64,000 bases of DNA from an uncultured bacterium (GCA_905216055.1 CAJMSH010000003.1:186001-250000), one strand, 5' to 3'. Shown: positions 37,881-46,345, counted from the stretch's first letter. Translations and numbers: made by a program. The notes: generated from the sequence alone by a model not told the origin.

Positions 37881-38828
37881 CTATGACTGCTTTATTTCCT
37901 TTGAATTGTCAAACAAAATCATTGCAGTATAACATAAGATTACAGAGCCTACAAAAACCTCCAACGGGAATCTAAACAATAAATGTTTATCCAATATCAT
38001 AGGTATCAATAATACAGCACCTGCAGGCGGGAAATTTATCCTTACTTTATTTAATGCAAAAAATAAAACACAACAAGCCAAAGCCGTACAAATTGAAAGC
38101 GGTAAATTTAGATATACATTAAATAACAACCTGAAAGAACTTCCGACAAAACTGCTAAAAGTCATCAACCCAGCAATATACGCAGGCTTTTTTCTTGCAG
38201 GACTTTTCGGGTTAGACAATTCTGTAAACATAACAATTAATGGCGGTGCTAAAAAATATATCTGATGAGTTTTAAAAGGAATGACAGCAATTAAAGCAAA
38301 TACAATTAACAACTTTGACCACTTTACTAACTGTTTTTTCAAATCAAAATTACAAGGCACAAACTTATTCACCGGCCTTAAATGATTTTTTTCCATAACC
38401 CATTGAGCAAAAATAACAATCAATGCCATAATCATAACAGCCGCAGGATAAATAAAGCTTGTAGTTCTTAAATAAACAGGCAAAATACAAGCCGAAATAA
38501 TAGGAACAAAATTAGTCTTGCTCGCAGTAAGAATAAATCCCGTAAATCCAAAACATAAACAAACCTGCCAAATCAAAGCAAAATGACAATAACGGACAAC
38601 CAAAACTCCAAACAAAGCAGCAGCAGACATCAAAAGAAAAATTCTTCTCTTATTCACTGCCCAAGGCTGTTGTTCACAAATCCAAGCCCCAATTGTTAAT
38701 GCACAAATTTCAGGGAAAATAATTTCTTTTTCCCCGCTTAATTCAGCCAGCCATACCATAGATAGGGCCATCAAAACGCCAAATAAATAGCGTTCAAATC
38801 TTACTGTTTTTAAAGCTTTTACATCCAT
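37881..38828 (-). CDS. HPP-like integral membrane protein
   Basis: 315 residues with about 10 hydrophobic segments. The C-terminal half has N-F-P-P-A-G-A-V-L-L-I-P, close to the H-P-P-A-G signature of HPP-family proteins (some are linked to nitrite transport), but with Phe for His. The assignment is tentative. It lies 28 bases after bcp on the same strand. Confidence 0.55.
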   Translation of the reverse strand: MDVKALKTVRFERYLFGVLMALSMVWLAELSGEKEIIFPEICALTIGAWICEQQPWAVNKRRIFLLMSAAALFGVLVVRYCHFALIWQVCLCFGFTGFILTASKTNFVPIISACILPVYLRTTSFIYPAAVMIMALIVIFAQWVMEKNHLRPVNKFVPCNFDLKKQLVKWSKLLIVFALIAVIPFKTHQIYFLAPPLIVMFTELSNPKSPARKKPAYIAGLMTFSSFVGSSFRLLFNVYLNLPLSICTALACCVLFFALNKVRINFPPAGAVLLIPMILDKHLLFRFPLEVFVGSVILCYTAMILFDNSKEIKQS

Positions 38829-38856
38829 ATTTTGCTATTTAAAAGGTTGTGTAAAT

Positions 38857-39294
38857 TTACTTAGTTAAATATTCAATAACTTCATCAACATGACCTTTAA
38901 CTTTAACTTTTCGCCACTCCCTTTCAATATTTAAATCTTTATCAAGCACAAAAGTAGAGCGTTCAATCCCCATATATTTTCTGCCATACATAGATTTTTC
39001 TTTCCACACTCCAAATTTTTCTGACAAAATATGTTCAGGATCAGAAAGTAAAATAAAATTCAAACCTTGTTTTTCCTTAAAACCTTTGTGACTTTTAACA
39101 GAATCAGGGCTAACTCCAATGACCGTTGCAAATTTTGTAATACGATTGATATTATCTCTAAAATCACAAGCTTCCTGAGTACAACCAGAAGTGTTATCCT
39201 TCGGATAAAAATACAAAACAACTCTCTGACCCTTAAAGTCATTCAAATCAAATTCTACTTCATTTCCATTAATATCAATACCTGATAATTTCAT
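38857..39294 (-). CDS. bcp: thioredoxin-dependent peroxiredoxin (Bcp/PrxQ)
   Basis: 145 residues, cytoplasmic peroxidase reducing H2O2 and organic peroxides. Y-P-K-D-N-T-S-G-C-T-Q-E-A-C gives peroxidatic Cys38 and resolving Cys43, the PrxQ arrangement. The family residues R-S-T-F-V and the W at the dimer loop are present. Probably co-transcribed with the HPP-like gene. Confidence 0.95.
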   Translation of the reverse strand: MKLSGIDINGNEVEFDLNDFKGQRVVLYFYPKDNTSGCTQEACDFRDNINRITKFATVIGVSPDSVKSHKGFKEKQGLNFILLSDPEHILSEKFGVWKEKSMYGRKYMGIERSTFVLDKDLNIEREWRKVKVKGHVDEVIEYLTK

Positions 39295-39366
39295 TTCACT
39301 TTCCTTTTCTTAAACTACTGTAAATTGCAGAACTACTAACTTTTTATAATTTGAGTTTAATTATAA

Positions 39367-39395
39367 AAATACAGGATAATAATAATCCTGTATTT
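39367..39395 (-). terminator. tRNA-Met terminator
   Basis: AAATACAGGAT / ATCCTGTATTT hairpin, T-rich on the minus strand, directly 3' of the tRNA. Confidence 0.75.
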
Positions 39396-39398
39396 ATA

Positions 39399-39470
<72 letters not shown>

Positions 39471-39858
39471 GGAAGTATTCAATTTTTAGTGGGACTTATC
39501 AGCGGTAGCTACGCTACCTTACCCTCTCACAAATGATATTTAATCATTTGTTCGGCAGAGTGCCACAGTCCCATATATTCAGACTATGTTAAATTTATCA
39601 TTAAAAACATAAAAAATCAAGCCCCAAAGTTGTATACATATCCCAAAAGCTTACCCTCAAATATGTTTAATATGCCAGAAGAAATTTATTCAGTCACTTT
39701 TGGACTTTAAATGTATAACATTTTTATTCTTAGTAAAAAAATTATTAATAGTACTATCATAAAATCCAGTAATTTTATGGCATCAATTAAAGTTATATCA
39801 GAATTTTGTATCTAAATATTTTTATCTATTTTTTTTAAATATTTCTTCTTTTGTATCA
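39471..39858. other. gene-free stretch; cloverleaf-like element at one end
   Basis: 388 bases without a credible gene. The first 100 hold the 82-nt folded element (39491-39572). The remaining roughly 280 bases up to the photolyase stop are AT-rich, and I see nothing in them. Confidence 0.6.
39491..39572 (-). ncRNA. 82-nt cloverleaf-like element next to tRNA-Met
   Basis: A 6-bp closing stem (GGGACT/AGTCCC) encloses three perfect hairpins: GGCA-TGCC (39554-39564), ACAAATGAT-ATCATTTGT (39529-39551) and GGTAGC-GCTACC (39504-39518). On the minus strand its first 11 bases, GGGACTGTGGC, equal the 5' end of the adjacent tRNA-Met; on the plus strand it also begins GGGACT and holds CAGCGGTAGC, as in that tRNA's D-arm. 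The loops do not fit a normal tRNA (no T-loop, 9-bp middle stem). It may be a rearranged tRNA relic or a structured RNA. Confidence 0.4.
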
Positions 39859-41127
39859 TTACGACACATATTTTTTCAAATACTCACTTAAATCATATTT
39901 CCTTTTTAAAGAATCATAAGTCATTCTGCGGATTTTCCCTGTTATTGGATAATCAATAAATGCTCTATCATGCAACCCGCCCATTGCCCATAAAATTCCA
40001 ACATAACCGTTTGCGGAAGGTGAATCATAAGCATATTTGTCATTTAGATATATTGCAATTTTTAGTGCTTCATCTGGCGAAGGCGTCCATTCTAAAATTT
40101 TTTTAGCCCAATACATTCTTAAATATCCATGAATAATTCCTTCTTTAACTAATTGGATTTGTGCAGCATTCCATAATTTATCAGGCGTTTTTGCATTTTC
40201 TAACTTTTCAAGGGAGTAAATATATGATCTGATATCGTATTTATGATTTTCTAAAGACATTTTTGCCCATAAAGGAACACCCGAAAAATCTTTAAAATTT
40301 TTAGCATACAGACAAAAATTATCAGCCAATTCCTTTCTGATAATTAATTCTTCTAAAAATGTCTCTTTATTTATATCATCTACTTCAGATCTTATAACCT
40401 CTAAAGCGATTCTTTGACTTGATATAAAACCCAAATTTAAGTATTTAGATAAACCTGATAAAACATTTTTTGAAATATCATTTTTGTATTCGGCATAATA
40501 TGACAATTTATCTTTAATAAAATCTTCTAAAACATAATCTGCTTCGACTTTTTCTGTTGTTAAATTATCAAATTCTGTCAAAAACGGTAAAATATTATAA
40601 TAAATTTTTCGGCGCATAGTTACAGCGGAATATTCTTGCTTATCTGAAATAAATCTTGCAGGAATAATATTGTGTCCGTCAACTTCATATATTTTAAAAT
40701 CCGCATTTTTTAGATAATTCCTTTTTAAAATCGGGTTAAAATCAAGAATTAACAAGGCAGGCCCCAAGGTTTTAATAATTTCAACCGAAGATTTTTCAAT
40801 AATTTCAAAATCTAAACCAATTTGCTTAAAATGCCTTTCTGTCTGTGCAATTTGACTATTTATAAATTTTTGTTTGGGTTGATATTTGTAATTAATTTTG
40901 GGATGAATTATTTTTAATGGTAAATTTAATTCCCTACTTTTTTGAAGAGCAAATTGCAGAGCAAAATTGTCTTTAACTCGAAGTTCTCTTTCGCAAAAGT
41001 AAATAATTTCACCATCTTTAATCGGTTTATTATTGAATTCAAAAATCCTTGCAGGATTAATCGTTTGTTCTATTACAAAGTCAATCTTAATATAATCTAA
41101 GAGAGTATTTTTAATAATTCTTGGCAT
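39859..41127 (-). CDS. class II deoxyribodipyrimidine photolyase
   Basis: 422 residues. It uses FAD and blue light to split cyclobutane pyrimidine dimers. The C-terminal FAD region carries class II landmarks: H-G-Y-L-R-M-Y-W-A-K-K-I-L-E-W, I-A-I-Y-L-N-D-K-Y and N-G-Y-V-G-I-L-W-A-M-G-G-L-H-D-R-A-F. The N-terminal half is the Rossmann-like antenna domain. TAAAAT lies exactly 6 nt before the ATG with no ribosome-binding site. Unexpected if the host lives in the dark gut. Confidence 0.9.
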   Translation of the reverse strand: MPRIIKNTLLDYIKIDFVIEQTINPARIFEFNNKPIKDGEIIYFCERELRVKDNFALQFALQKSRELNLPLKIIHPKINYKYQPKQKFINSQIAQTERHFKQIGLDFEIIEKSSVEIIKTLGPALLILDFNPILKRNYLKNADFKIYEVDGHNIIPARFISDKQEYSAVTMRRKIYYNILPFLTEFDNLTTEKVEADYVLEDFIKDKLSYYAEYKNDISKNVLSGLSKYLNLGFISSQRIALEVIRSEVDDINKETFLEELIIRKELADNFCLYAKNFKDFSGVPLWAKMSLENHKYDIRSYIYSLEKLENAKTPDKLWNAAQIQLVKEGIIHGYLRMYWAKKILEWTPSPDEALKIAIYLNDKYAYDSPSANGYVGILWAMGGLHDRAFIDYPITGKIRRMTYDSLKRKYDLSEYLKKYVS

Positions 41128-41277
41128 TTAAAAATTTTAAAATACTAAATTGGAAAAAACATTCACCAAAATTCCGAGGAGAAAATATAATTAATTTTCA
41201 ACTTAACTTCAGACTAAAAATGTCAAACTCGCGACACTTTTTCTCAAAATTCCTGACACATTACATCCACACAAAAT

Positions 41278-41311
41278 AAAAAACCGAACAACTAATGTCA
41301 TTCGGTTTTTT
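41278..41311 (-). terminator. tRNA-Ala(TGC) terminator
   Basis: AAACCGAA / TTCGGTTT hairpin with a T run, directly 3' of the tRNA on the minus strand. Confidence 0.8.
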
Positions 41312-41312
41312 A

Positions 41313-41388
41313 TGGTGGAGGTTAGGAGATTCGAACTCCTGACCCCCTGCGTGCAAAGCAGGTGCTCTACCAGCTGAGCTAAACCCCC
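41313..41388 (-). tRNA. tRNA-Ala (anticodon TGC)
   Basis: 76 nt with encoded CCA. Anticodon stem CCTGC/GCAGG with loop TTTGCAC (anticodon TGC), T-loop TTCGAAT, D-arm AGCTC..GAGC. Confidence 0.95.
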
Positions 41389-41469
41389 ACGAGGTCGTTA
41401 TTTATTTGTCACAATATTTATTGTACATGCTGATTTTTTTTTGTAAACCCCTTTTTTGCTTTTTTATAA

Positions 41470-41504
41470 AAAAAGAACCGTTATTTATAACGATTCTTTT
41501 TTTT
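41470..41504. terminator. terminator of the beta-solenoid gene
   Basis: AAGAACCGTTA / TAACGATTCTT hairpin with A and T runs, just past the stop at 41529 (minus strand). Confidence 0.75.
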
Positions 41505-41528
41505 CATCATATTTATTTGACTAATAAA

Positions 41529-42089
41529 CTACATTGTACAAACCATTTCGATATCATTTGATGATACTACATTTGAAAAATTGTAGTTTTGAACCAAATC
41601 GCTTTGTTCAAAGTAGAATGAATTATCTAATACAAGTTCATCACATTGTTTCAATGTTAATAATGATAGATTTTTAGCTGTTTTTGAATCTGTAATCAAT
41701 CTGTGAACTTTCATTGTTTTTGGAAATGATGTAATTTTTGTTCCTTTTACATTAAATACATTTGCTTTAATATCTGTATTTAATTTTTCAATATTGCTTT
41801 TTTCAATATTTAATGAATCAGTCCAAATATGTTCAGGTAATTTACCGATTTTTGCATTTGACATATTTACTGTATTTGCATCGATAGGTGTTTCAATTTT
41901 TTTGATTTCTGCACCTGACATATCTAATGTATTTGATACCCAACCGATTGACAATTTGCCAATTACACTTTTTGATAAATTCAAGCTGCCATCAATATGT
42001 CCTAATGTAAGATTTTTGATTTCGCAACCTGATAAATCCAAATCTCCGCCTTGATAATTGTTAATTAACTCTTGATAATCTTTTTTCAT
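41529..42089 (-). CDS. predicted beta-solenoid protein, unknown function
   Basis: 186 residues from the ATG at 42089, chosen because GGAGG lies 8 nt upstream. Residues about 15-125 contain short beta-strand repeats of about 20-23 residues with a recurring L-D-L-S-G-xx-I-K-x-L type pattern (L-D-L-S-G-C-E-I-K-N-L, L-N-L-S-K-S-V-I-G-K-L, L-D-M-S-G-A-E-I-K-K-I, V-N-M-S-N-A-K-I-G-K-L). They resemble pentapeptide or leucine-rich solenoids. No signal peptide. A binding scaffold is likely; ligand unknown. Confidence 0.7.
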   Translation of the reverse strand: MKKDYQELINNYQGGDLDLSGCEIKNLTLGHIDGSLNLSKSVIGKLSIGWVSNTLDMSGAEIKKIETPIDANTVNMSNAKIGKLPEHIWTDSLNIEKSNIEKLNTDIKANVFNVKGTKITSFPKTMKVHRLITDSKTAKNLSLLTLKQCDELVLDNSFYFEQSDLVQNYNFSNVVSSNDIEMVCTM

Positions 42090-42169
42090 AATAAAAACCT
42101 CCAAATTTTTATATCTTTATAATATACATACAAAAATTAAAAATTATATCCTCCGCTTAAATGTTTTTT

Positions 42170-42532
42170 TTAAAAATTTAAATATTCTTCAGTCAACGGA
42201 CACACATAATCCAAGCGTTTTTTATCATGCAAAAACCAAAAACCTATTAAACATTCAAAGGCTGTTGCCAAACGATATTCCGCCTGAATTTGACGCCTGC
42301 CGATTGGGATTGGCAAGTTTCTTGCTCGTCTCGCAATTTCTTTTTCTTCATCTGTTAAAATACTTTCAATATAATGAAGCAATTCCGCCTGAAAAGATGC
42401 TTTTACATTGGCAGTTGTAATTTTATGCAATTTTCTGGGATTGCTTGTTAGTTTTACCGTTTTCTCGCGAATAAAAAGTTCCCAAACAGCATCACCTATA
42501 TACGCATAATTTCTTAAATTCATTTCTTCCAT
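42170..42532 (-). CDS. mrnC: mini-ribonuclease III
   Basis: 120 residues: an RNase III catalytic domain without the dsRNA-binding domain, as in MrnC, which matures 23S rRNA in Firmicutes and cyanobacteria. Seen: Y-I-G-D-A-V-W-E (11-18, the Asp-containing signature), K-A-S-F-Q-A, and Y-R-L-A-T-A-F-E-C-L-I-G. Presence of MrnC agrees with a cyanobacterial relative. Confidence 0.94.
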   Translation of the reverse strand: MEEMNLRNYAYIGDAVWELFIREKTVKLTSNPRKLHKITTANVKASFQAELLHYIESILTDEEKEIARRARNLPIPIGRRQIQAEYRLATAFECLIGFWFLHDKKRLDYVCPLTEEYLNF

Positions 42533-42602
42533 AAAAAGAGTTTACTACAAATATTGTCTTTAAGAAAAAATCATGCAATAATTTTTTACGGAGAGAAAAT
42601 TT

Positions 42603-43250
42603 ATGAAACAAAAAATTTTATTATTAGGATTGTGTATAATTATTTCCGGAATTTGCGCATTTGCATCTGATGAAATTTCGGAAACAAAAGTTTTTGCAGA
42701 ACATCAAAATCAAACTTGCGACTGCAATAAACAAACAAAATGTTTGGATTTAATGACATCAATGTATAAAAGACGTGCAACTTTATACAATGTTTTAAAC
42801 CTCTCAAACGATCAACAAAAATGCAAAGATGTAATTGATAAAAAACGCTACGAAGAATTAGGCAAAATATTTGCACAATATGAGCAGGAAAAATTCGTAC
42901 TTGATAATATGTGCAAACATAATGCAAGTAAACAAGCAATTAAAAAACAAGAAAAAGTCGTAAAAAATCTTTCTAAATGTATGAAAAAAACAGGCGAAAA
43001 ATACGATGATGAATTCAAATCTGTACTAAATGCAGAACAAAGATCAAAACTTCACACAATAAGAAAAATGGAAGGGAAAGAAATTCATTATTGTATGAAG
43101 AAAAAAGCATTCTACGAAAGAGATCCGAAACTTCGACCATTTGGTGAAAAAATGTATTACGGAGAACAAAATAACGTACTCTGTCCCGTCCATAAAAAAT
43201 GGCATCTTTTCGGCTACAAACACAAAGTAAAAGAGCAATCTTCAAATTAA
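42603..43250 (+). CDS. exported Spy/CpxP-like protein
   Basis: 215 residues. Signal peptide with A-F-A near residue 21, then a helical, highly charged domain. Two LTxxQ-like motifs (L-S-N-D-Q-Q and L-N-A-E-Q-R) recall the periplasmic Spy/CpxP chaperone family. Several cysteines (C-D-C-N-K-Q-T-K-C) are unusual for that family. CGGAGAG ribosome-binding site. Family assignment is moderate. Confidence 0.65.
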   Translation: MKQKILLLGLCIIISGICAFASDEISETKVFAEHQNQTCDCNKQTKCLDLMTSMYKRRATLYNVLNLSNDQQKCKDVIDKKRYEELGKIFAQYEQEKFVLDNMCKHNASKQAIKKQEKVVKNLSKCMKKTGEKYDDEFKSVLNAEQRSKLHTIRKMEGKEIHYCMKKKAFYERDPKLRPFGEKMYYGEQNNVLCPVHKKWHLFGYKHKVKEQSSN

Positions 43251-43284
43251 ATTAAATAAATGATGATTTTCATACCACAATCAT

Positions 43285-43290
43285 TATAAT
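43285..43290 (+). promoter_or_regulatory. -10 box 6 nt before the ATG (leaderless type)
   Basis: TATAAT, 6 nt, then ATG at 43297, without a ribosome-binding site. Confidence 0.5.
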
Positions 43291-43296
43291 AAAAGT

Positions 43297-43977
43297 ATGA
43301 AAAAATTATTGGTTTTAAGTTTAGCTTTATCATTAAGTGTTACAAGCTGTTTTGCCTGGAGCTGGTGGGGTAAAAAAGATTCCGCAAAAAATTCTGCATC
43401 AGGTGAAAATGTAGAAATTCAAAATCAAGGTAGCGGATATGTCGGCACACTTCCTGATATTAGCAAAAGTTTCAAAACTACAGAAACTCAAACAATAAAA
43501 CCGACCTTTGAAGAAGCTAAAAATTTCAATTCATCTGATGAAATCAAACCAATTCCGACAGAAAATCCGGCTTTTGTAAACATAATGCTTAAGCAGGATA
43601 AACGCTCACCATATTTAAATGATATTTACGGTGATATTCTTCCACAATTAGAAAACATTTTACAATGTATAGATGATAAAAAAAATGTACAAATTTTTAA
43701 TGCAAAGGTTTTCTTCTTCAACAAAACAGTCGAATATCTCCAAAACAAATATGCAGGAAAACCTGAAAGCAATTACACTTCATTTTTGAAGCTTTTGGAA
43801 TTGAATACACATACAAAATCAGTTGCGACTTTACGCAAAGAAGCTGAACAATATAGACCATATCTTGCCTATACCGGTTCCGGATATTTATATAATGAAA
43901 ATGTTATAAATCAGCAACTTGAATATTTAAAGACTGAAATTCAAGATACAATAGTAATCTTGAGAGAAGAACATTAA
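43297..43977 (+). CDS. exported hypothetical protein
   Basis: 226 residues. A signal peptide ends near S-C-F-A (residue 20), followed by W-S-W-W-G-K-K, a low-complexity Ser/Gln-rich stretch and a helical C-terminal half (residues about 100-226) with scattered Tyr and Leu. S-V-T-S-C at 15-19 is not a clean lipobox. Family not recognised. It may be transcribed from its own leaderless promoter. Confidence 0.7.
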   Translation: MKKLLVLSLALSLSVTSCFAWSWWGKKDSAKNSASGENVEIQNQGSGYVGTLPDISKSFKTTETQTIKPTFEEAKNFNSSDEIKPIPTENPAFVNIMLKQDKRSPYLNDIYGDILPQLENILQCIDDKKNVQIFNAKVFFFNKTVEYLQNKYAGKPESNYTSFLKLLELNTHTKSVATLRKEAEQYRPYLAYTGSGYLYNENVINQQLEYLKTEIQDTIVILREEH

Positions 43978-44056
43978 ATTATTAAAAAATTAAGGCGGAT
44001 TAAAATAATCCGCCAAATAAAGATGCGTTTACACATAATAAAAAAGGAGCTGTAAA

Positions 44057-44272
44057 CTATACGGGGTTGACATTTGGTCTGCCTACCGCACCGATTAAAA
44101 TATCAATAACTTTAGGCATTTGACATTTAAAAGAGTAATTCCCGTCTTTTAAAGAGCATTTTGAGCAATCACATTTTATTGAATAACATTCAATAGCCTG
44201 TTCAGTCCAACTTTGTGTTATAGATGCAGAAATTTCTCCGTTATTCTGCGGATAAAACTCGTCCTCGACCAT
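44057..44272 (-). CDS. small cysteine-cluster protein
   Basis: 71 residues. Middle part C-Y-S-I-K-C-D-C-S-K-C-S-L-K, then F-K-C-Q-M-P-K-V, giving five closely spaced cysteines likely to bind zinc or a cluster. Acidic N-terminus. TAGGG lies just upstream of the ATG. No family recognised; composition and ribosome-binding site support a real gene. Confidence 0.6.
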   Translation of the reverse strand: MVEDEFYPQNNGEISASITQSWTEQAIECYSIKCDCSKCSLKDGNYSFKCQMPKVIDILIGAVGRPNVNPV

Positions 44273-44356
44273 AGATACCCTACCTATTACTTAACCCATT
44301 TATATTTTATAATAATTAAAGTCTGATTTAATCCTCTATTCGATTGAATTTATCGT

Positions 44357-44392
44357 AAAAAAAATCGTTGAACTAATTTTCAACGATTATGT
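44357..44392 (-). terminator. terminator of the small-protein operon
   Basis: AATCGTTGAA / TTCAACGATT hairpin with a long T run on the minus strand, about 70 bases past the stop at 44460. Confidence 0.8.
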
Positions 44393-44459
44393 ATTGTTAA
44401 TTAAAATTTAAAGCTATCCCAAATCTCGGCAGCCGATCTTAACTGCGGGGTTTTAACTT

Positions 44460-44672
44460 TTAAGGGGCTAAACCCTCTTTGTGAAATCTCACAAGTCTTG
44501 CAAGATGCCATTCTCTTGCACTTATTTCATCTATTTGATTTTTGATATCCTCAAGTTCCGCAAGCAGGGTATGCAAATCCTTCCTTTGCGGCTCCTGCTT
44601 TGCGAAACGTTCTTCATCTTCCAACCAAAACATTGGAAAACAATTATCTTCAAAAAGTTGTTTATCGTTCAT
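44460..44672 (-). CDS. small acidic coiled-coil protein
   Basis: 70 residues: acidic N-terminus (F-W-L-E-D-E-E-R-F) and a predicted helix (L-L-A-E-L-E-D-I-K-N-Q-I-D-E-I) suited to a coiled coil, ending H-K-E-G-L-A-P. AGGGTGA ribosome-binding site. It lies 45 bases after the 44718 gene, probably one operon. Function unknown. Confidence 0.6.
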   Translation of the reverse strand: MNDKQLFEDNCFPMFWLEDEERFAKQEPQRKDLHTLLAELEDIKNQIDEISAREWHLARLVRFHKEGLAP

Positions 44673-44717
44673 AACACTTCACCCTTAGATTTTTAGATAC
44701 ACAAATTTAAGCAACAG

Positions 44718-44942
44718 TTACGCATTTTCCTTTTTTTGATATTGAGTGATAAATGAATGAATCATATCAACCAAATCAAAATTCCCATATTTAAACGGAT
44801 AAGGCTTTTTAGCATATTCGCTATCTGTTATATTTTGAAGCTCTCTAACTTGTTGGTAATCAAGTGAATTAAAATCAAAGCTTGTCATTTCACCGTAATC
44901 CAACATCAAGTCTTCCATATCATTAAAATTTTGTTCTTCCAT
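44718..44942 (-). CDS. small acidic hypothetical protein
   Basis: 74 residues, strongly acidic N-terminal half (M-E-E-Q-N-F-N-D-M-E-D-L) and a hydrophobic-patch helix near the end (L-V-D-M-I-H-S-F-I). AAGGAG ribosome-binding site well spaced from the ATG. First gene of a small-protein operon with 44460. Function unknown. Confidence 0.65.
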   Translation of the reverse strand: MEEQNFNDMEDLMLDYGEMTSFDFNSLDYQQVRELQNITDSEYAKKPYPFKYGNFDLVDMIHSFITQYQKKENA

Positions 44943-45059
44943 GAGTACACACTCCTTATAAAATCTATCAACAAAATTTATATCGGCTTAATTTCGACAA
45001 AACTTTAAGATTTTAAGTTCTTTTGTTACATATTTTTACAATCTCATCTTTTTGGGGGT

Positions 45060-45087
45060 TTGACATTTTTAGAAAAATCATTAACAT
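45060..45087 (+). promoter_or_regulatory. promoter of the EF-hand gene
   Basis: TTGACA, 16 bases, TAACAT; predicted start about 26 nt before the ATG, with GAGG as ribosome-binding site. Confidence 0.5.
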
Positions 45088-45119
45088 GTTTTTGAGAAGT
45101 TAGTAATTGAGGTAGAATT

Positions 45120-45668
45120 ATGGCTAATAATAACGGAATATTATCCGGAGTTTATGCCGGATTAACTAATACATACTCCTATCTTGCATCACAGTATCCA
45201 AACGGTTTGACATTAGAAAACCTGACTGAAGCAAGAACCAAAACAACAAATCTTGGAGTGCTTAATCAAACATTTGCATCATATCTTCAAAACAACTTTG
45301 CATCTATTGACAACGATGGAGACGGAGTTATTACAGCAGATGAGATGAACAATTTGTCAAACCGCATATCAGCTCAAGGCTTAACTAAAGCAGAATTAAC
45401 ACAGCTTTATGCCTCAGGAGCAAGCGGACTTTCAGAAAGCACAATGTCAAAAATTCTTGAGCACTTTGATGATATGGACACAAACCATGACGGAAGAATT
45501 ACAAGTGCTGAAATTTCTGCCTATGATGTAAATTGTGCCAGAATGGAAGTTGAAGATGAATTTAACAACAGACGTGCAACAGATATGTCAGTATTTTACG
45601 GCGACAGTTCATCATCTTCAGACACATACAGCTTATTGAGTTACAAATACAAATCTAATAACGATTAA
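45120..45668 (+). CDS. EF-hand calcium-binding protein
   Basis: 182 residues with two EF-hand loops: D64-N-D66-G-D68-G-V-I-T-A-D-E75 and D120-T-N122-H-D124-G-R-I-T-S-A-E131, both with acidic position 12. There is no signal peptide, so it is a cytoplasmic or non-classically exported Ca2+ binder. N-terminal Y-A-G-L-T-N-T-Y-S and a Ser-rich C-terminus. A calcium-buffer or sensor role is inference. It has its own promoter and a terminator after it. Confidence 0.85.
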   Translation: MANNNGILSGVYAGLTNTYSYLASQYPNGLTLENLTEARTKTTNLGVLNQTFASYLQNNFASIDNDGDGVITADEMNNLSNRISAQGLTKAELTQLYASGASGLSESTMSKILEHFDDMDTNHDGRITSAEISAYDVNCARMEVEDEFNNRRATDMSVFYGDSSSSSDTYSLLSYKYKSNND

Positions 45669-45724
45669 AAAAATCCCTATATATATATTTACACTAAACT
45701 TAGTAACGATACATATTGGAAAGG

Positions 45725-45754
45725 AAATGGCTCTTTTTTATAAAAGGGTCATTT
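45725..45754. terminator. bidirectional terminator
   Basis: AAATGGCTCTTTT / AAAAGGGTCATTT hairpin between the convergent EF-hand and engB genes. Confidence 0.75.
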
Positions 45755-45757
45755 ATT

Positions 45758-46345
45758 TTATGAATTAAGACTACTCAAATTCATAAAATGCTCAAATATT
45801 TTTTCGTTATACCTGTTATCCACAGCACTAAATGGAAGAACTACTCCGCCAAATTGCTTTTCAATATTTTTTATAACATTGAGAGTTTTGGATTTTGGGA
45901 CATAATCCATTTTGGTTACGATAGTGAATATCGGCAAATTGTAAGTTTCTACCCATTCTCTCATTTGAAAATCATTTTTTTGAATATCATGCCTGCCATC
46001 GATTAATTGAACAAGAGATGTGATTTGTTCACGTTTAAGCAGATATTCTTCCAAATACTTTTGCCACCTGTTTTGAGCTTCTTTAGAGACTTTTGCATAA
46101 CCGTATCCCGGCAAATCAGCTATCATAAACTTATCAGAAAATTGAAAAAAGTTTATTAATCTTGTTTTACCAGGAGTATTCGAGGTTTTTGCGAGTTTTT
46201 TTTGATTTGCAAGCCCGTTGATAAAAGAGGATTTTCCGACATTAGAGCGGCCCAAAAGCGGAAATTCAGGCAGTGTATAATCCGGACACTGACTCAATTT
46301 TTCTGCACTTATCAAAAATTTTGCCTGCATAAATTTTGTTGCCAT
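45758..46345 (-). CDS. engB: ribosome-biogenesis GTPase EngB (YsxC)
   Basis: 195 residues. It assists 50S subunit assembly. G1 G-R-S-N-V-G-K-S-S (32-40), G3 D-L-P-G (77-80), G4 T-K-M-D (144-147). TGA-TATTAT sits exactly 6 nt before the ATG with no ribosome-binding site, a leaderless layout. Upstream lies the hairpin at 46373-46416 that ends speE. Confidence 0.96.
   Translation of the reverse strand: MATKFMQAKFLISAEKLSQCPDYTLPEFPLLGRSNVGKSSFINGLANQKKLAKTSNTPGKTRLINFFQFSDKFMIADLPGYGYAKVSKEAQNRWQKYLEEYLLKREQITSLVQLIDGRHDIQKNDFQMREWVETYNLPIFTIVTKMDYVPKSKTLNVIKNIEKQFGGVVLPFSAVDNRYNEKIFEHFMNLSSLNS

Noticed and set aside
39491..39572. A second, divergent tRNA gene
   Set aside because: The middle stem is 9 bp with a 5-nt loop, the D-like loop has 3 nt, and there is no TTCGA loop; it cannot be a working tRNA.
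43994..44014. Terminator hairpin GGCGGATT / AATCCGCC
   Set aside because: A good stem but no T run; left out as a terminator, though it may still stabilise the 43297 transcript end.
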